A program made the position numbers and the translations under genes. A stretch of 64,000 nt of DNA from Patiria pectinifera (taxonomy: Eukaryota; Echinodermata; Asteroidea; Valvatida; Asterinidae): NCBI GenBank assembly GCA_029964075.1, contig CM057147.1, positions 14,653,513 through 14,717,512 of the forward strand, in the 5' to 3' direction. Positions 1-10,600 of the stretch are shown in pieces (within the stretch, counting starts at the first letter, position 1; the number at the start of each line of letters is the position of its first letter). The notes below the pieces were generated by a model. The model did not search any database. It was not told where the DNA came from and was given only the letters and a program-made list of their open reading frames with translations.

Positions 1-1880
1 TAATTAGTGGACCGAATTGGCCCCCTCCAAAATTTGATCTTCCCAATAGATGGATCAAATGGATTCTGCAATAAAAATACAAATTTATAAAACTATGTGG
101 GGTACATTTTGTTTTAAAGGGGTGTTATAGGTCAGCAGCATTCCCTTTTGTGCACTTTTAGAGTGGAAAATGGAGACCCCGCTTTAGGGCCTTAATTAAC
201 AGCTAATTAGTGGACCGAATCGGCCCCCTCCAAAATTTGATGTTCCCAATAGATGGATAGAATGGATTATGCAATAAAAATTCAAATTTATAAAACTATG
301 TGGGGTACATATTGTTTTAAAGGGGTGTTATAGGTCAGCAGCATTCACTTTTGTGCACTTTTAGAGTGGAAAATGAAGACTCCTCGATAGGGCCATAATT
401 AACAGCTAATAAGTGGACCGAATTGGCCCCCTCCAAAATTTGATCTTGCCAATAGATGGATGATATGGATTATGTAATAAAAATTCAAATTTATAAAACT
501 ATGTGGGGTACATTTTGTTTTAAAGGGGTGTAATATGTCAGCAGCATTCACTTTTGTGCACTTTTAGAGTGGAAAATGGAGACTCCTCATTAGGGTCTTA
601 ATTAACAGCTAATTAGTTGGCCGAATCGGCCCCCTCCAAAATTTGATTTTCCCAATAGATGGATGAAATGGATTATGCAATAAAAATTCAAATTTATAAA
701 AATATGTGGGGTACATTTTGTTTTAAAGGGGTGTAATAGGTCAGCAGCATTCACTTTTGTGCACTTTTAGAGTGGAAAATGGAGACTCCTCATTAGGGTC
801 TTAATTAACAGCTAATTAGTTGGTCGAATCGACCCCTCCAAAATTTGATCTTCCCAATAGATGGATGAAATGGATTATGCAATAAAAATTCAAATTTATA
901 AAACTATGTGGGGTACATTTTGTTTTAAAGGGGTGTAATAGGTCAGCAGCATTCACTTTTGTGCACTTTTAGAGTGGAAAATGGAGACTCCTCGATAGGG
1001 CCTTAATCAACAGCTAATTAGTGGACCGAATTGGCCCCCTCCAAATTTGATCTTCCCAATAGATGGATGAAATGGATTATGCAATAAAAATTCAAATTTA
1101 TAAAACTATGTGGGGTACATTTTGTTTTAAAGGGGTGTTATAGGTCAGCATCATTCAGTTTTGTGCACTTTTAGAGTGGAAAATGGAGACTCCTCGATAG
1201 GGCCTTAATTAACAGCTAATTATTGGACCGAATTGGCCCCCTCCAAAATTTGATCTTCCCAATAGATGGATGAAATGGATTATGCAATAAAAATTCAAAT
1301 TTATAAAACTATGTGGGGTACATTTTGATTTAAAGGGGTGTAATAGGTCAGCAGCATTCACTTTTGTGCACTTTTAGAGTGGAAAATGGAGACTCCTCAT
1401 TAGGGTCTTAAGTAACAGCTAATTAGTTGGCCGAATCGGCCCCCTCCAAAATTTGATCTTCCCAATAGATGGATGAAATGGATTATGCAATAAAAATTCA
1501 AATTTATAAAACTATGTGGGGTACATTTTGTTTTAAAGGGGTGTTATAGGTCAGCAGCATTCCCTTTTGTGCACTTTTAGAGTGGAAAATGGAGACCCCG
1601 CTTTAGGGCCTTAATTAACAGCTAATTAGTTGGCCAAATCGGCCCCCTCCAAAATTTGATCTTCCCAATAGATGGATAAAATGGATTATGCAATAAAACT
1701 TCAAATTTATAAAACTATGTGGGGTACATTTTGTTTTAAAGGGGTGTTATAGGTCAGCAGCATTCAGTTTTGTGCACTTTTAGAGTGGAAAATGGAGACT
1801 CCTCATTAGGGCCTTAATTAACAGCTAATTAGTGGACCGAATTGGCCCCTTCCAAAATATGACGTGCCCAATAGAAGGTT
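1..1880. repeat. Satellite array, 203-bp unit, nine copies plus a partial tenth
   Basis: Units begin at about 1, 204, 407, 610, 813, 1015, 1217, 1420, 1623 and 1826, so the period is 202-203 bp. Each unit has a GGCCCCCTCCAAAATTTG block, an AT-rich middle and a GTGCACTTTTAGAGTGG block. The last copy degenerates after about 1880. The array runs off the left edge, so its true length is unknown. Units differ by a few substitutions, and variants recur non-adjacently (units 1 and 8 share GACCCCGCTTTAGGGCC). No coding potential is seen. Confidence 0.97.
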
Positions 1881-2014
1881 CGGTTAGATGAAAGCATAAA
1901 AAATAGTACATTTATTGTATAACTTTAACATTTCGTTGGGAAAGTCCAAGAAATCCTTTCACTACAAACAGAGAGGCAACCACCTTTTACTGTATGTGTT
2001 TGAGATTTTGATAC

Positions 2015-2085
2015 CGCGGTTGAGAACGCGGCTAAGAACGCGGCTAAGAACGCGGCTAGGTTTTGGGCCCATAACGCGGCTAAGT
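2015..2085. repeat. Short tandem repeat, 12-bp unit AACGCGGCTAAG
   Basis: About four imperfect copies of AACGCGGCTAAG, the last separated by a short spacer. It is CpG-rich within AT-rich surroundings. No function is apparent. Confidence 0.8.
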
Positions 2086-2126
2086 TTAGTTTGGTCGGGG
2101 CGCATTGTGTATATCTATATATAGAA

Positions 2127-2224
2127 ACGAGGTTGAAAAGGAAAAGTTCGATGAACTGTGACCCGTACCGTATACGTAACACATAACACATGCATTAAAC
2201 ACCATTCACACACAAACATGACAA
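2127..2224. repeat. Copy 1 of an exact 98-bp direct repeat
   Basis: This block recurs unchanged at 2727-2824, exactly 600 bp downstream. Identity over the whole block implies a recent duplication. It overlaps only spurious ORFs. Confidence 0.93.
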
Positions 2225-2692
2225 GGATGCAACCCTGCAAATAAATTCCCATAGACACTAGTGCTAAATGCCCATACTTCAAAATTCTTTTAAAAATACT
2301 CAGAACTCTCACAGGTATTTAAGCTGCACAGAAAAATGATGATCGACATGTCGTCTTTCAATTTCTTTTCATTTTTTGGTGGGTTGACCATTGACTTTTC
2401 GAGAAATTTTCTCCCAAAGAAGACGACCCCTATCTTCCCCAAAGCGGAACGGCAGCCATCTCGAAAAACGATCCCTCCACAACATGGCAAAATAGCGCCA
2501 CTTTCAAGCCCAATTGTATCCAAAATGCTCAGAATTGGAAGCCCCAAGTCCGGGCCAGAGGTTCATTGCCATATCTCTTCAATTCCCCAATGTTATGGCT
2601 CCCAGAACTCTCTAATATAGAATATTTTGATGGTATAACTTTTATTCATGAGATCGGCGGATTGATTTAGGCCTATTTACCGGTGTGCACCC

Positions 2693-2851
2693 ACAAATGA
2701 GGAAATTAATACGTCGGCGACTGGCGACGAGGTTGAAAAGGAAAAGTTCGATGAACTGTGACCCGTACCGTATACGTAACACATAACACATGCATTAAAC
2801 ACCATTCACACACAAACATGACAAATGAGGAAATTAATACGTCGGCGACTG
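2693..2851. repeat. Copy 2 of the 98-bp repeat, bracketed by a 31-bp direct repeat
   Basis: The 98-bp block at 2727-2824 is identical to 2127-2224. It is bracketed by a 31-bp direct repeat (2693-2723 and 2821-2851, starting ACAAATGAGGAAATT). The layout looks like a templated insertion that duplicated its target. The left flank outside these blocks (2225-2690) shows no gene. Confidence 0.9.
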
Positions 2852-3244
2852 TCGAATAAATTCAGAGAAATAAAGTAGTAAATCAAATTGAGATGTAGAT
2901 AGTAATGTCGAGGAGTCTTTGAAGACGACGATGTCTCAGCTTCACGTACTGGTATGTGCTATTTGGTCAGTTTGTGTTAATTTTCATTGCGTTTAATTAG
3001 ACTTAAATTGACAAATTGAACATGTTGAATACATCACGGAAACTACGCGCTGGTTCATCCGGTTATTGGAATTTGGCCTAGGCCTATACAAATTAGCATA
3101 CAGACTAACTGTACCATTACTATGGAGCATGGACTATATGGGCGCAATGGGAAGGTGTTTACCTTGAAACCCTCAAAAGATTTGAAAGAAAATATGGTTC
3201 TCGGATAGTCATGATAGTACTAACTGGGGCGCTAGTAGCTGGAG

Positions 3245-3288
3245 TTTTATCATTGGGTTGTCATCTAGATGACAACCCAATGATAAAA
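3245..3288. repeat. Perfect 44-bp palindrome
   Basis: Two 22-base arms meet with no spacer at CATCTAGATG (centre 3266/3267), and the outer ends are TTTTATCATTGG and CCAATGATAAAA. No target duplication is evident. It abuts the left end of the dispersed repeat at about 3290-3746. Confidence 0.95.
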
Positions 3289-3289
3289 C

Positions 3290-3746
3290 AAAACCCACTT
3301 TAAAATTAATGGACCTACCAAACTAGTTGGTGACATTCTCAATAAACAGGTATGTCATAGATAGAGGGCAGGGTCTTGATTTTTTGAGGGAAATTTGGGG
3401 GTAGAATGACGATGACAGCGCGGCGACAACACGCCACCCGAAAAAAAGATGGCGATCACCGCGTGATGTACCGTGAGCACACACGGCGCGCTGAATCGCA
3501 AGGCACAAATTGGCAGGAAAATCATGATTTCTACCCCAAGAATCTGTTCAAAATTGCAAAACGGGTGTCATTAGAATTGAGAAAAGTCTGCTTTTGATTG
3601 TAAAGGTGATTTTTGAGCAATAAAAAACATTTTTGACTCTTACTCCTAGAACTATGAGGCTCCGCTCACGCGGAGCCTCATAGTTCTAGGAGTATTTGAC
3701 TCTAATTTGATGAAAACAAAACAGGGATCCTACACTTCACGATCGC
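3290..3746 (+). mobile_element. Dispersed non-coding repeat, copy 1 (paralogue at 46858-47289)
   Basis: About 400 bp align in order with 46858-47289, sharing the blocks GGTATGTCATAGATAGAGGG, AAGATGGCGATCACCGC and TTCTACCCCAAGAA. The copies differ by point changes and small indels, and this copy alone carries the 54-bp hairpin at 3641-3694. There is no long ORF and the family is not recognised. Confidence 0.85.
3641..3694. mobile_element. 54-bp perfect hairpin insertion with 9-bp target duplication
   Basis: TACTCCTAGAAC...GTTCTAGGAGTA folds into a 25-bp perfect stem with a TCAC loop. It is flanked on both sides by TTTGACTCT (3632-3640 and 3695-3703). The homologous repeat copy near 47238 has a single CGACTCT at this place and no hairpin, which is an empty site. 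The structure fits a minimal foldback or MITE-like insertion. A 9-bp duplication is typical of Mutator-like transposases, but that assignment is inference. Confidence 0.85.
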
Positions 3747-3749
3747 CCT

Positions 3750-5860
3750 TGTTAGCATGGTTAGTGGGTCTAGTTCTCAGATGGTTCTACCAACACCAAG
3801 ACGCAGAGACCAGTTTGTGAAACTGAAAATGAAAATGTCACTGTCACTCAGTGTCAGTCCTCTGTTGTTTCATGGAGGAATTTTTGTGCTGATTTTGCTA
3901 AAACCTGAAAGAAAAATCATTTCTTTGTAGTGAATTTGTGTTGAAGGCCTAAATATCTTCCTTATTTGTTTTGTACATGTTGGGCGCAATCCGTCGATTC
4001 TGTAGGATATCTCGGACTTTACTTAACTTAAAATCCTCCAGAATTGTAAATTAGAAAGAAATGGTGTTTGACTGGTGGCAGCGGGATTCGATAGCGTCAT
4101 GATCGACCGATAGCGCAGCGCAATCGACCCATGGCGCACCTCGACCGAACGCGCCCAACGTATACATTTAATCATCTTGTTTTTAAGAAGTTCCTGAACT
4201 AGTCTACTTGAACAGATCAAAGTAGCTTTTAAATTAAAGAGAGTTTGTTGGAATATTTATAGTCCTTTTCCTTGTTTTGTTTTCTATTCTTGTACTTAAG
4301 TTGTAGACACTAATATTAAAATTCCATTCATTTGAAAACCATAAATTGTTACATGTATTAGTTATGGAAAAGTATTAATTCTCTTCCAAAATGTGCAATA
4401 TTTTACACATAGGTGTCCTAGTGTGGTGATTATTGCTGTATTTTCAGACCAGTACTGGAGCAATCTTATAGCAAGAAATTTCATGCTCTATGACTATGGT
4501 TTAATCATGTATGTTCCTTCTGGAATCTCTTCGTGACTTAACTTATGTTGTCTACAAATTACAAGATATTCAAAATATTTGGACTAATGAGTTCTGATCA
4601 TCAATGTGCCTGATTTCCTAGCAATGAAATGAAAGTAATCTGTTTATTAATTAGGTCATTGATCCCAACATGTCAAAGTCATTCTGTTTTTATATGAATT
4701 ATTTTTGACTGAAATCTGTTGCTCTACTGTTTCCATTTCTCATACATCCCTGAATTTCAGGGACAGTGGACACTATATCCAGATAGTCTCTAATTCATGA
4801 CAAAACCTCCTTTGGCTCAGCTGAAGTGCGGGTGATGACACATTGTGCCACATCACACAGCGACATGGCCACATGTACAGTCAGTTGCACATGTCATGCA
4901 TGTCCGGCCATGTGCACAGTCCCCATTGTTGTGTAACCGGGAAAAAAACATAATAGGGGTGTGTCCCAAGGTATGCCACAGGCCAGTCTGAGACAGACCA
5001 ATGGCTGAGCTGCATTGGTCAGCTATATGCAAATGAGCAAGGTTCTGACCAGTCATATCACAGTTATATGCTAATAAGGACAGCCTGTTATGTAATAGGT
5101 GGGAAGCTGCTGAAAGGCATGTCTGGTGATGTTTGTTGTGTTGTTTGGAATGTATACTGCTCATATTGGGCAGTTGTATTGCATTGTATGTGTGAATGTG
5201 AATCTCTAGCTCTGGAAATTTGATCAGATTTGGGCAAAAGTATTTCTTTCTCTGTGGTCAAAGGCATGAGTAGATTTATCTGATATGGGCTTGTGCAAGT
5301 TGGGTGTGTTACTGTGGTAAGTTCATGCTCCTTTTAATAAAAAAAAAAACAACAACAGAGCTTGGTTCTTAGCTCACTGAGATGCATTGCTTGTAAGTTG
5401 TATACATTCCTTGGCATTGCTTGGGTGAAAAATGGAAATGGAGACAAGCAGTTTTGAAGTTGTGTAAAATCACCCAAGTGCTATAAACAATAGTTGCTCA
5501 ATCCAGTTAGATTTTTGTGCGTTTGTTCTAGCTGGGAGAGTTTTTAGTAACTCAATCTGCCTTAGATTTCAAATGCTTTGTGTTTGCATTGCGAGTCTGA
5601 GACTTTGGTGATTAAAAGGAATGCAAACGAGAGCAGGTTGTTTATGTGCATGTACTTATCTTGAGCCTTGAGGTATATGTGGAAAGAATGTTGCATATTT
5701 CTGACGCCACTTTTTTTCTTCATATATCATCTCAGTAAAGGTTAGTCATTGCAAATATGTTGAAAAGACATGGATCTGGGACTGAGAAAGATTTCCAATG
5801 TTAATAGTGTATGCGGTACCCGCTGCTATGTACATCAGATTCGAATCAGCCAATCGATCC
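3750..5860. other. Intergenic DNA with no recognised gene
   Basis: AT-rich DNA with scattered short ORFs that show no domain or codon bias. It contains a CCCTGAATTTCAGGG palindrome near 4749 and a run of short CA/TG-rich words around 4850-5100. I see no RNA gene or mobile element with clear ends. Confidence 0.6.
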
Positions 5861-5861
5861 C

Positions 5862-6060
5862 GTTAGCTCGGTGGTCGAGTGGTAAGACATCTGCACTAGA
5901 AAGCAGGAGGTCGTGGGTTCGAGTCCCACCCGAGTGATTTTTTCCAACTTTCACTCGGGAGGTAACACACTGACTATACAGTGTTTAAACGTCGGTGAAG
6001 GGCAAAACCTAATTTGATTTATATCACCCCGACGCAAAATTCCATATTATAATTTCCAAT
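5862..6060 (+). mobile_element. tRNA-Ser-derived SINE
   Basis: The head (about 5868-5936) has an A-box-like GGTCGAGTGGTAAGAC, a serine-type anticodon region CTAGAAA and a perfect B box GGTTCGAGTCC. The anticodon stem needs an 8-base loop and the long variable arm of tRNA-Ser is missing, so this is a SINE head and not a functional tRNA. The 3' body ends with TATATCACCCCGACGCAAAA, which recurs near 47862-47893 without the head and so marks a dispersed family. Confidence 0.72.
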
Positions 6061-6164
6061 GTTGTTTATAGGAAATACTTAGAAATTTGTCTTGATGCGC
6101 CATAGACTTTGTACACAACGCTAAAAAGGCGTCAGGATACTACATTCTCTCCACATCTGTTACT

Positions 6165-6587
6165 TACGGAAGCTTGAATTGCCTTCCGCGATACCGCGTT
6201 ACCGTGATAATTTCTGGATTTCTGTCATAAATTATCACAGTAACGCGGTATCGAGGAAGGATTTATCTTTGAATTCCGGATTTCTGTGATAAATTATCAC
6301 GGTAACGCGGTATCGAGGAAGGATTTATCTTTGAATTCCGGATTTCTGCGATAAATTATCACGGTAACGCGGTATCGAGGAATGGATTATCTTTGAATTC
6401 CGGATTTCTGTGATAAATTATCACGGTAACGCGGTATCGCGGAAGGATTTATCTTTGAATTCCGGATTTCTGTGATAAATTATCGCAGTAACGCGGTATC
6501 GAGGAAGGAATTATCTTTGAATTCCGGATTTCTGTGATAAATTATCACGGTAACGCGGTATCGCGGAAGGCAATTCAAGCTTCCGTA
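6165..6587. mobile_element. TIR element (MITE) built on a 62-bp tandem array
   Basis: 49-bp perfect terminal inverted repeats (TACGGAAGCTTGAATTGCC at the ends) enclose five to six copies of a 62-bp unit. The TAACGCGG word starts at 6241, 6303, 6365, 6427, 6489 and 6551. GTTACT lies immediately outside both ends (6159-6164 and 6588-6593) and is a candidate 6-bp target duplication. Part of the internal unit is itself TIR sequence, so the array could have grown by reiterating the right TIR. There is no coding capacity. Confidence 0.9.
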
Positions 6588-6593
6588 GTTACT

Positions 6594-7674
6594 GATTATT
6601 ATGTGTGATGCTGGTTGCGGTGTGTTTACATGACCTTTGAGTTATGCCAATGGTGAGCTTTGGCTTTCTTATTTCCTGATAGAGAATGTCACACAAAAAA
6701 AACATCCGGATCCGCTAAAAATACATGATGTGCTGATTATCAAGTATATTTTTGGAAAGAATGTTGTAACTTTTTGCCGTGCACAAAGTCAATTGTGAGT
6801 TTTTGTCAAATTGGGAAATATTATTCAGTTGTAATGTTTTTTTTTTTCATTTGTTTAATCATATCTGCGATGAATGAATTTTATCTTTGATTTGTTGAAT
6901 CATATCTGCGATGAATGACCACCAACGTTGAGGTTATGTATGGTGAAAAAATACAGCATCAGATACTGTACGTTATTAATTTCCAAAGCCAATTTGTGAT
7001 TAGGTGTGCTAATTTTAGACTCTCGACCAAGAAAACATTATATTGCCCATTTGAAAAAAAACCTAAAAGTAGTAGCACTCAACTAAATTTGTTTAACCCT
7101 GAAAACACAAAGCATTTTTTAAACCTCAGCTCAGTGCATCCTCGAAAATCTACTTCTGTGCAGAAAAGGTTATTGGCACATTATTTGTATGTAACTTTTT
7201 AAGTTCCATGCAAAGTACTTAGGTATTAAATCTGATAGTAGCTGGGCTGTACCTTCCTGAAACCTTCGAAGTCCTCAAAGGCGTCGTGATTGAGATCTGG
7301 GAGGATAAGGGCCTAATGGTAAAAATTGCGTGCATAATGTGTGCTAAATTTTCTTTTCATGCATTGCATCCTACAGAAAAGTTGGAGAAACTGCAACACC
7401 ACCTATGCTGCCAGTTTCACACAAGCTGGACCGGTTTTCTTGTCTAAAGGACAGATCAGTGGATCCAATCCCCAATTCTGTGATGTACTACCACTGTGAT
7501 GCCCTGTCACTATGACAACTGGTTGTCATGGAGACAGCCTTCCCTACTAGTAGCTTTCCAATCCTGATACTCTTAAAGCAGAACTCGGATATTAAAGAAT
7601 CTTGGAGTGAGTTGTGGCCATGTAGGCGTATTGTCATCACCGTCGGAGGCTTTCAACTGTAAGATTGAGCAAAG
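6594..7674. other. Upstream flank of PHKG, no recognised element
   Basis: About 1.1 kb before the PHKG start codon. A 22-bp word (GTTGAATCATATCTGCGATG) is nearly repeated at about 6854 and 6895. The stretch at 7400-7674 is less AT-rich and may hold the 5' UTR. I cannot place a promoter or a transcription start. Confidence 0.45.
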
Positions 7675-10600
7675 ATGACAATGGACGAGACGGATGCAGA
7701 TATCCTCCTGGGCGCGCAGTATGGCGATGTCTTCCACAGCCAGTATGTCGCCAAGAAATTGCTGGGCAGGTGAGTGGAGAAAATGATCATTTCCTGAGAC
7801 ACATTGTGAAAATTTGAATTAGTTAAGGAAATGGAAGACAACTTTCTACACTGCATTTCAGTTTGCATGCACTCATACTTCTGTTTTCCTTCCCCCATGT
7901 TGCAACACTAATAACCAGGAAAGAGCTGGAGGCTGCACACAACCTTTACCCACACACACGCCCGATTTCATTCACATGATGATCAGTCACATGAGGATCA
8001 GTCACATGATGATCAGTCACATGATGACAAAATGGCAGCCGTCAAATTTTGAATCATGTGACTTCCTTCGTGAATCTGATTGGTTAACATGAATATCGCG
8101 TCCGGTGAGATCGGAGTGCTGCCTGCACACCCTTCCGCTGACATCAGATCCGGTGAAATCGGATGCAAAAAATCAAACATGTTTGATGTCTTCCGGTCGC
8201 CTGATGTACGATTAGATCAGTCCTCACAGCACACACCTCTCTGATATGTACGTCCGATGATCCGCTGAACCGGTAGAATCAGAAAGGTTTGCAAACGTAA
8301 CCCCCTAGTAGTTCCTCAGGACTACCCTGCTACATCCAACAGAGTCCAACCGGAGTTTCCTGCTCAATCCACTGTGCCTCATTTTCAGTTGTCTGCTGAA
8401 TCCACTGGAGTCCGATATAGCAGTATGATGCAGTTCAGTTGCCTGCTGAATCCAACATTTTGCATCAGGAATGTGCACAAGGGTTTACTGCTCAATCCAA
8501 CAAGCTCCATGGGGTATGTGACATAGTTGAATCCTGTTGGATTCAGCAGGTTTGGGTTGTACCCAGAGCAGAGGAAATCCATCAGAAACCTAGTACCTTT
8601 TTTCTCGGTCAAGCCCATTGTTTTCTATGCTCACTTAGCAAATCTGTGAAAATAGCTCCTGATCTTAGTGGAAACCAACCTGGATCTTGTTCATGGGTGG
8701 TCAAAGCAGTGAGATAGGGGGCATACCTCCTTCAAACATTTGAAAATCTGATTCCTTTACAAACAAATTAGCTAAAGAAAGACGGGACAGACATTAACCA
8801 GTTCGCGTCGGAGGACGTGATAACATGCCCTGGCTGTTTTTATACACAGGCACGACTGATGGTTAAGAGGTCAAGATTGCCTTGACTCGCCTCTGGGTGA
8901 TGTCTAAACACGCTATCCCTCGTGCCTGTTGCACACACACAAATTCCATGAAGTCTGTGGAGGCGGACCATGTGTTGATCTTGAATTGGCGATTGTGCAC
9001 GGCCTGTTGTTGTATAATTTACGCTCTAGTGCACGCCCTGGAATATTGAAACATATGAGGTTTTGGCAAGAAAATCGTACAAATATCGTTTGGCTGGATA
9101 TCAGAAGTAAGCTGGAAAATTTTGCCTTTTGCGAAAATGGAAATTTTTGGCAAAAATAATCCTGACCCGAAGTTGTTAAAAGCATGTACATCTTTCTGAG
9201 TACTGTATGTATTGTCTGCAGAACTCGCCTTTTCCACTTTACAAAATCCTTTCCTCCACTGCTGACCTTAATCGTTCTAAGTATGTCCCATTTGTGAATC
9301 TCTATACAGGGGCGTCAGTAGCACTGTCCGTAAGTGCATCCAACGGGACACCGGCCAGTTCTACGCTGTCAAGATCATCGACATCACCCAGACCGAGTCC
9401 CAGGCTGTTAAAGAGGAGTACGAAAACGAGGTGGCCATCCTACGACAGCTATCTGGCCCGCCCAAACACATCAACATCAGTAAGAAGTCATTGCTAAGTC
9501 AGAGCGCCCTCTGGTGGCTGTATTTTGATAGTGGCAGGCAAATAGCCCAGACTCTTGTTCCTGGATAAAATCGGTTGTGGGCCATTATTTGCCTGGCCCA
9601 ATAATGCCTTTAATACCCATTCAAACACGAGTTGGGCGCCCTCTTCTGGCTGCATTGAGATAGTGGCAGGGGTAGACCTGACATTTTAGGGTCTATAACA
9701 AGGCCTTTTCACACTACAGCCTCTTAACCCGAGTTGAACTCAACCCTGGGCAAACCCAGTTCCGCCCCGGGTTGAGTTTTTGATTTTTCAACCCTGCGTT
9801 CAACCCCGCATTGTTTCAAACTTGTTTCATGCAAACCGAGCTTATTTTGTTCGGTTAGTTCTGTTTTGAACCCTAGCGAGAGTTTCAACCTGGGTTGAAA
9901 ATCTCAACCCTGGTCTGGAGCAGGGTTGAGTTCAACCCGGGGGGATCAATCTCAGGGTTGACGCAGGGTTAGCATGGGGTTAAAAATGGTCAAGTGTGAA
10001 ACGCTGCATATTTTCTACTCTTTACCTCAACCTCGCGTTGACCCTGAGATTTGTCTAGTGTGAAAAGGCCTTATGAAATATTTGGTTTGCTTCTTTTTTC
10101 ATTTCTGGTAATACTGTTGTATCGTTTGGTCACCCTTCTCCTCCCCAGCCAGAATAGTTTTTGCAGTGAGATCATATAACTCTTAAATTTACAATTATTG
10201 ACAATGGTGGTGGGGGCTACCCACTGCTTTCATATCCTTCACAGTATTTTGTGACCAGGATTAGTCATCAGTAGCCAAAGTTTGTACCCAAAGCACAAAT
10301 AACCCATCCGTTGACAATTGCATGCAAGGTGCACATACCATGGTCAAGGATAGCATTAAAAAAAACCTTCAGCTTCGTCATGTGCAAAACTTGGTCGTGT
10401 AGGCATATGTGCTGAGAAAGTCTGACGTCACCTCCTCCCCAAGTCAAGCTCACTTCCTCCACAACAGTTCACACACATTTCTTAACACATGCGTTTAACA
10501 CACATGATAAAAGACAGCAATTTGACATCCTACTTTTACAGAACATTTTCACAAATTAGTACCTGAAAATGGCTCGCCTCCAGCAGATTGTCACCACACC

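Noticed and set aside
2336..2620. 94-codon frame
   Set aside because: No domain, no splice signals in phase, and it overlaps a similar-sized frame on the other strand. Chance is the simpler explanation.
5868..5937. Functional tRNA-Ser gene
   Set aside because: The anticodon loop is 8 bases, the long variable arm of tRNA-Ser is missing, and the 3' body continues as a dispersed repeat. A SINE head explains it better.
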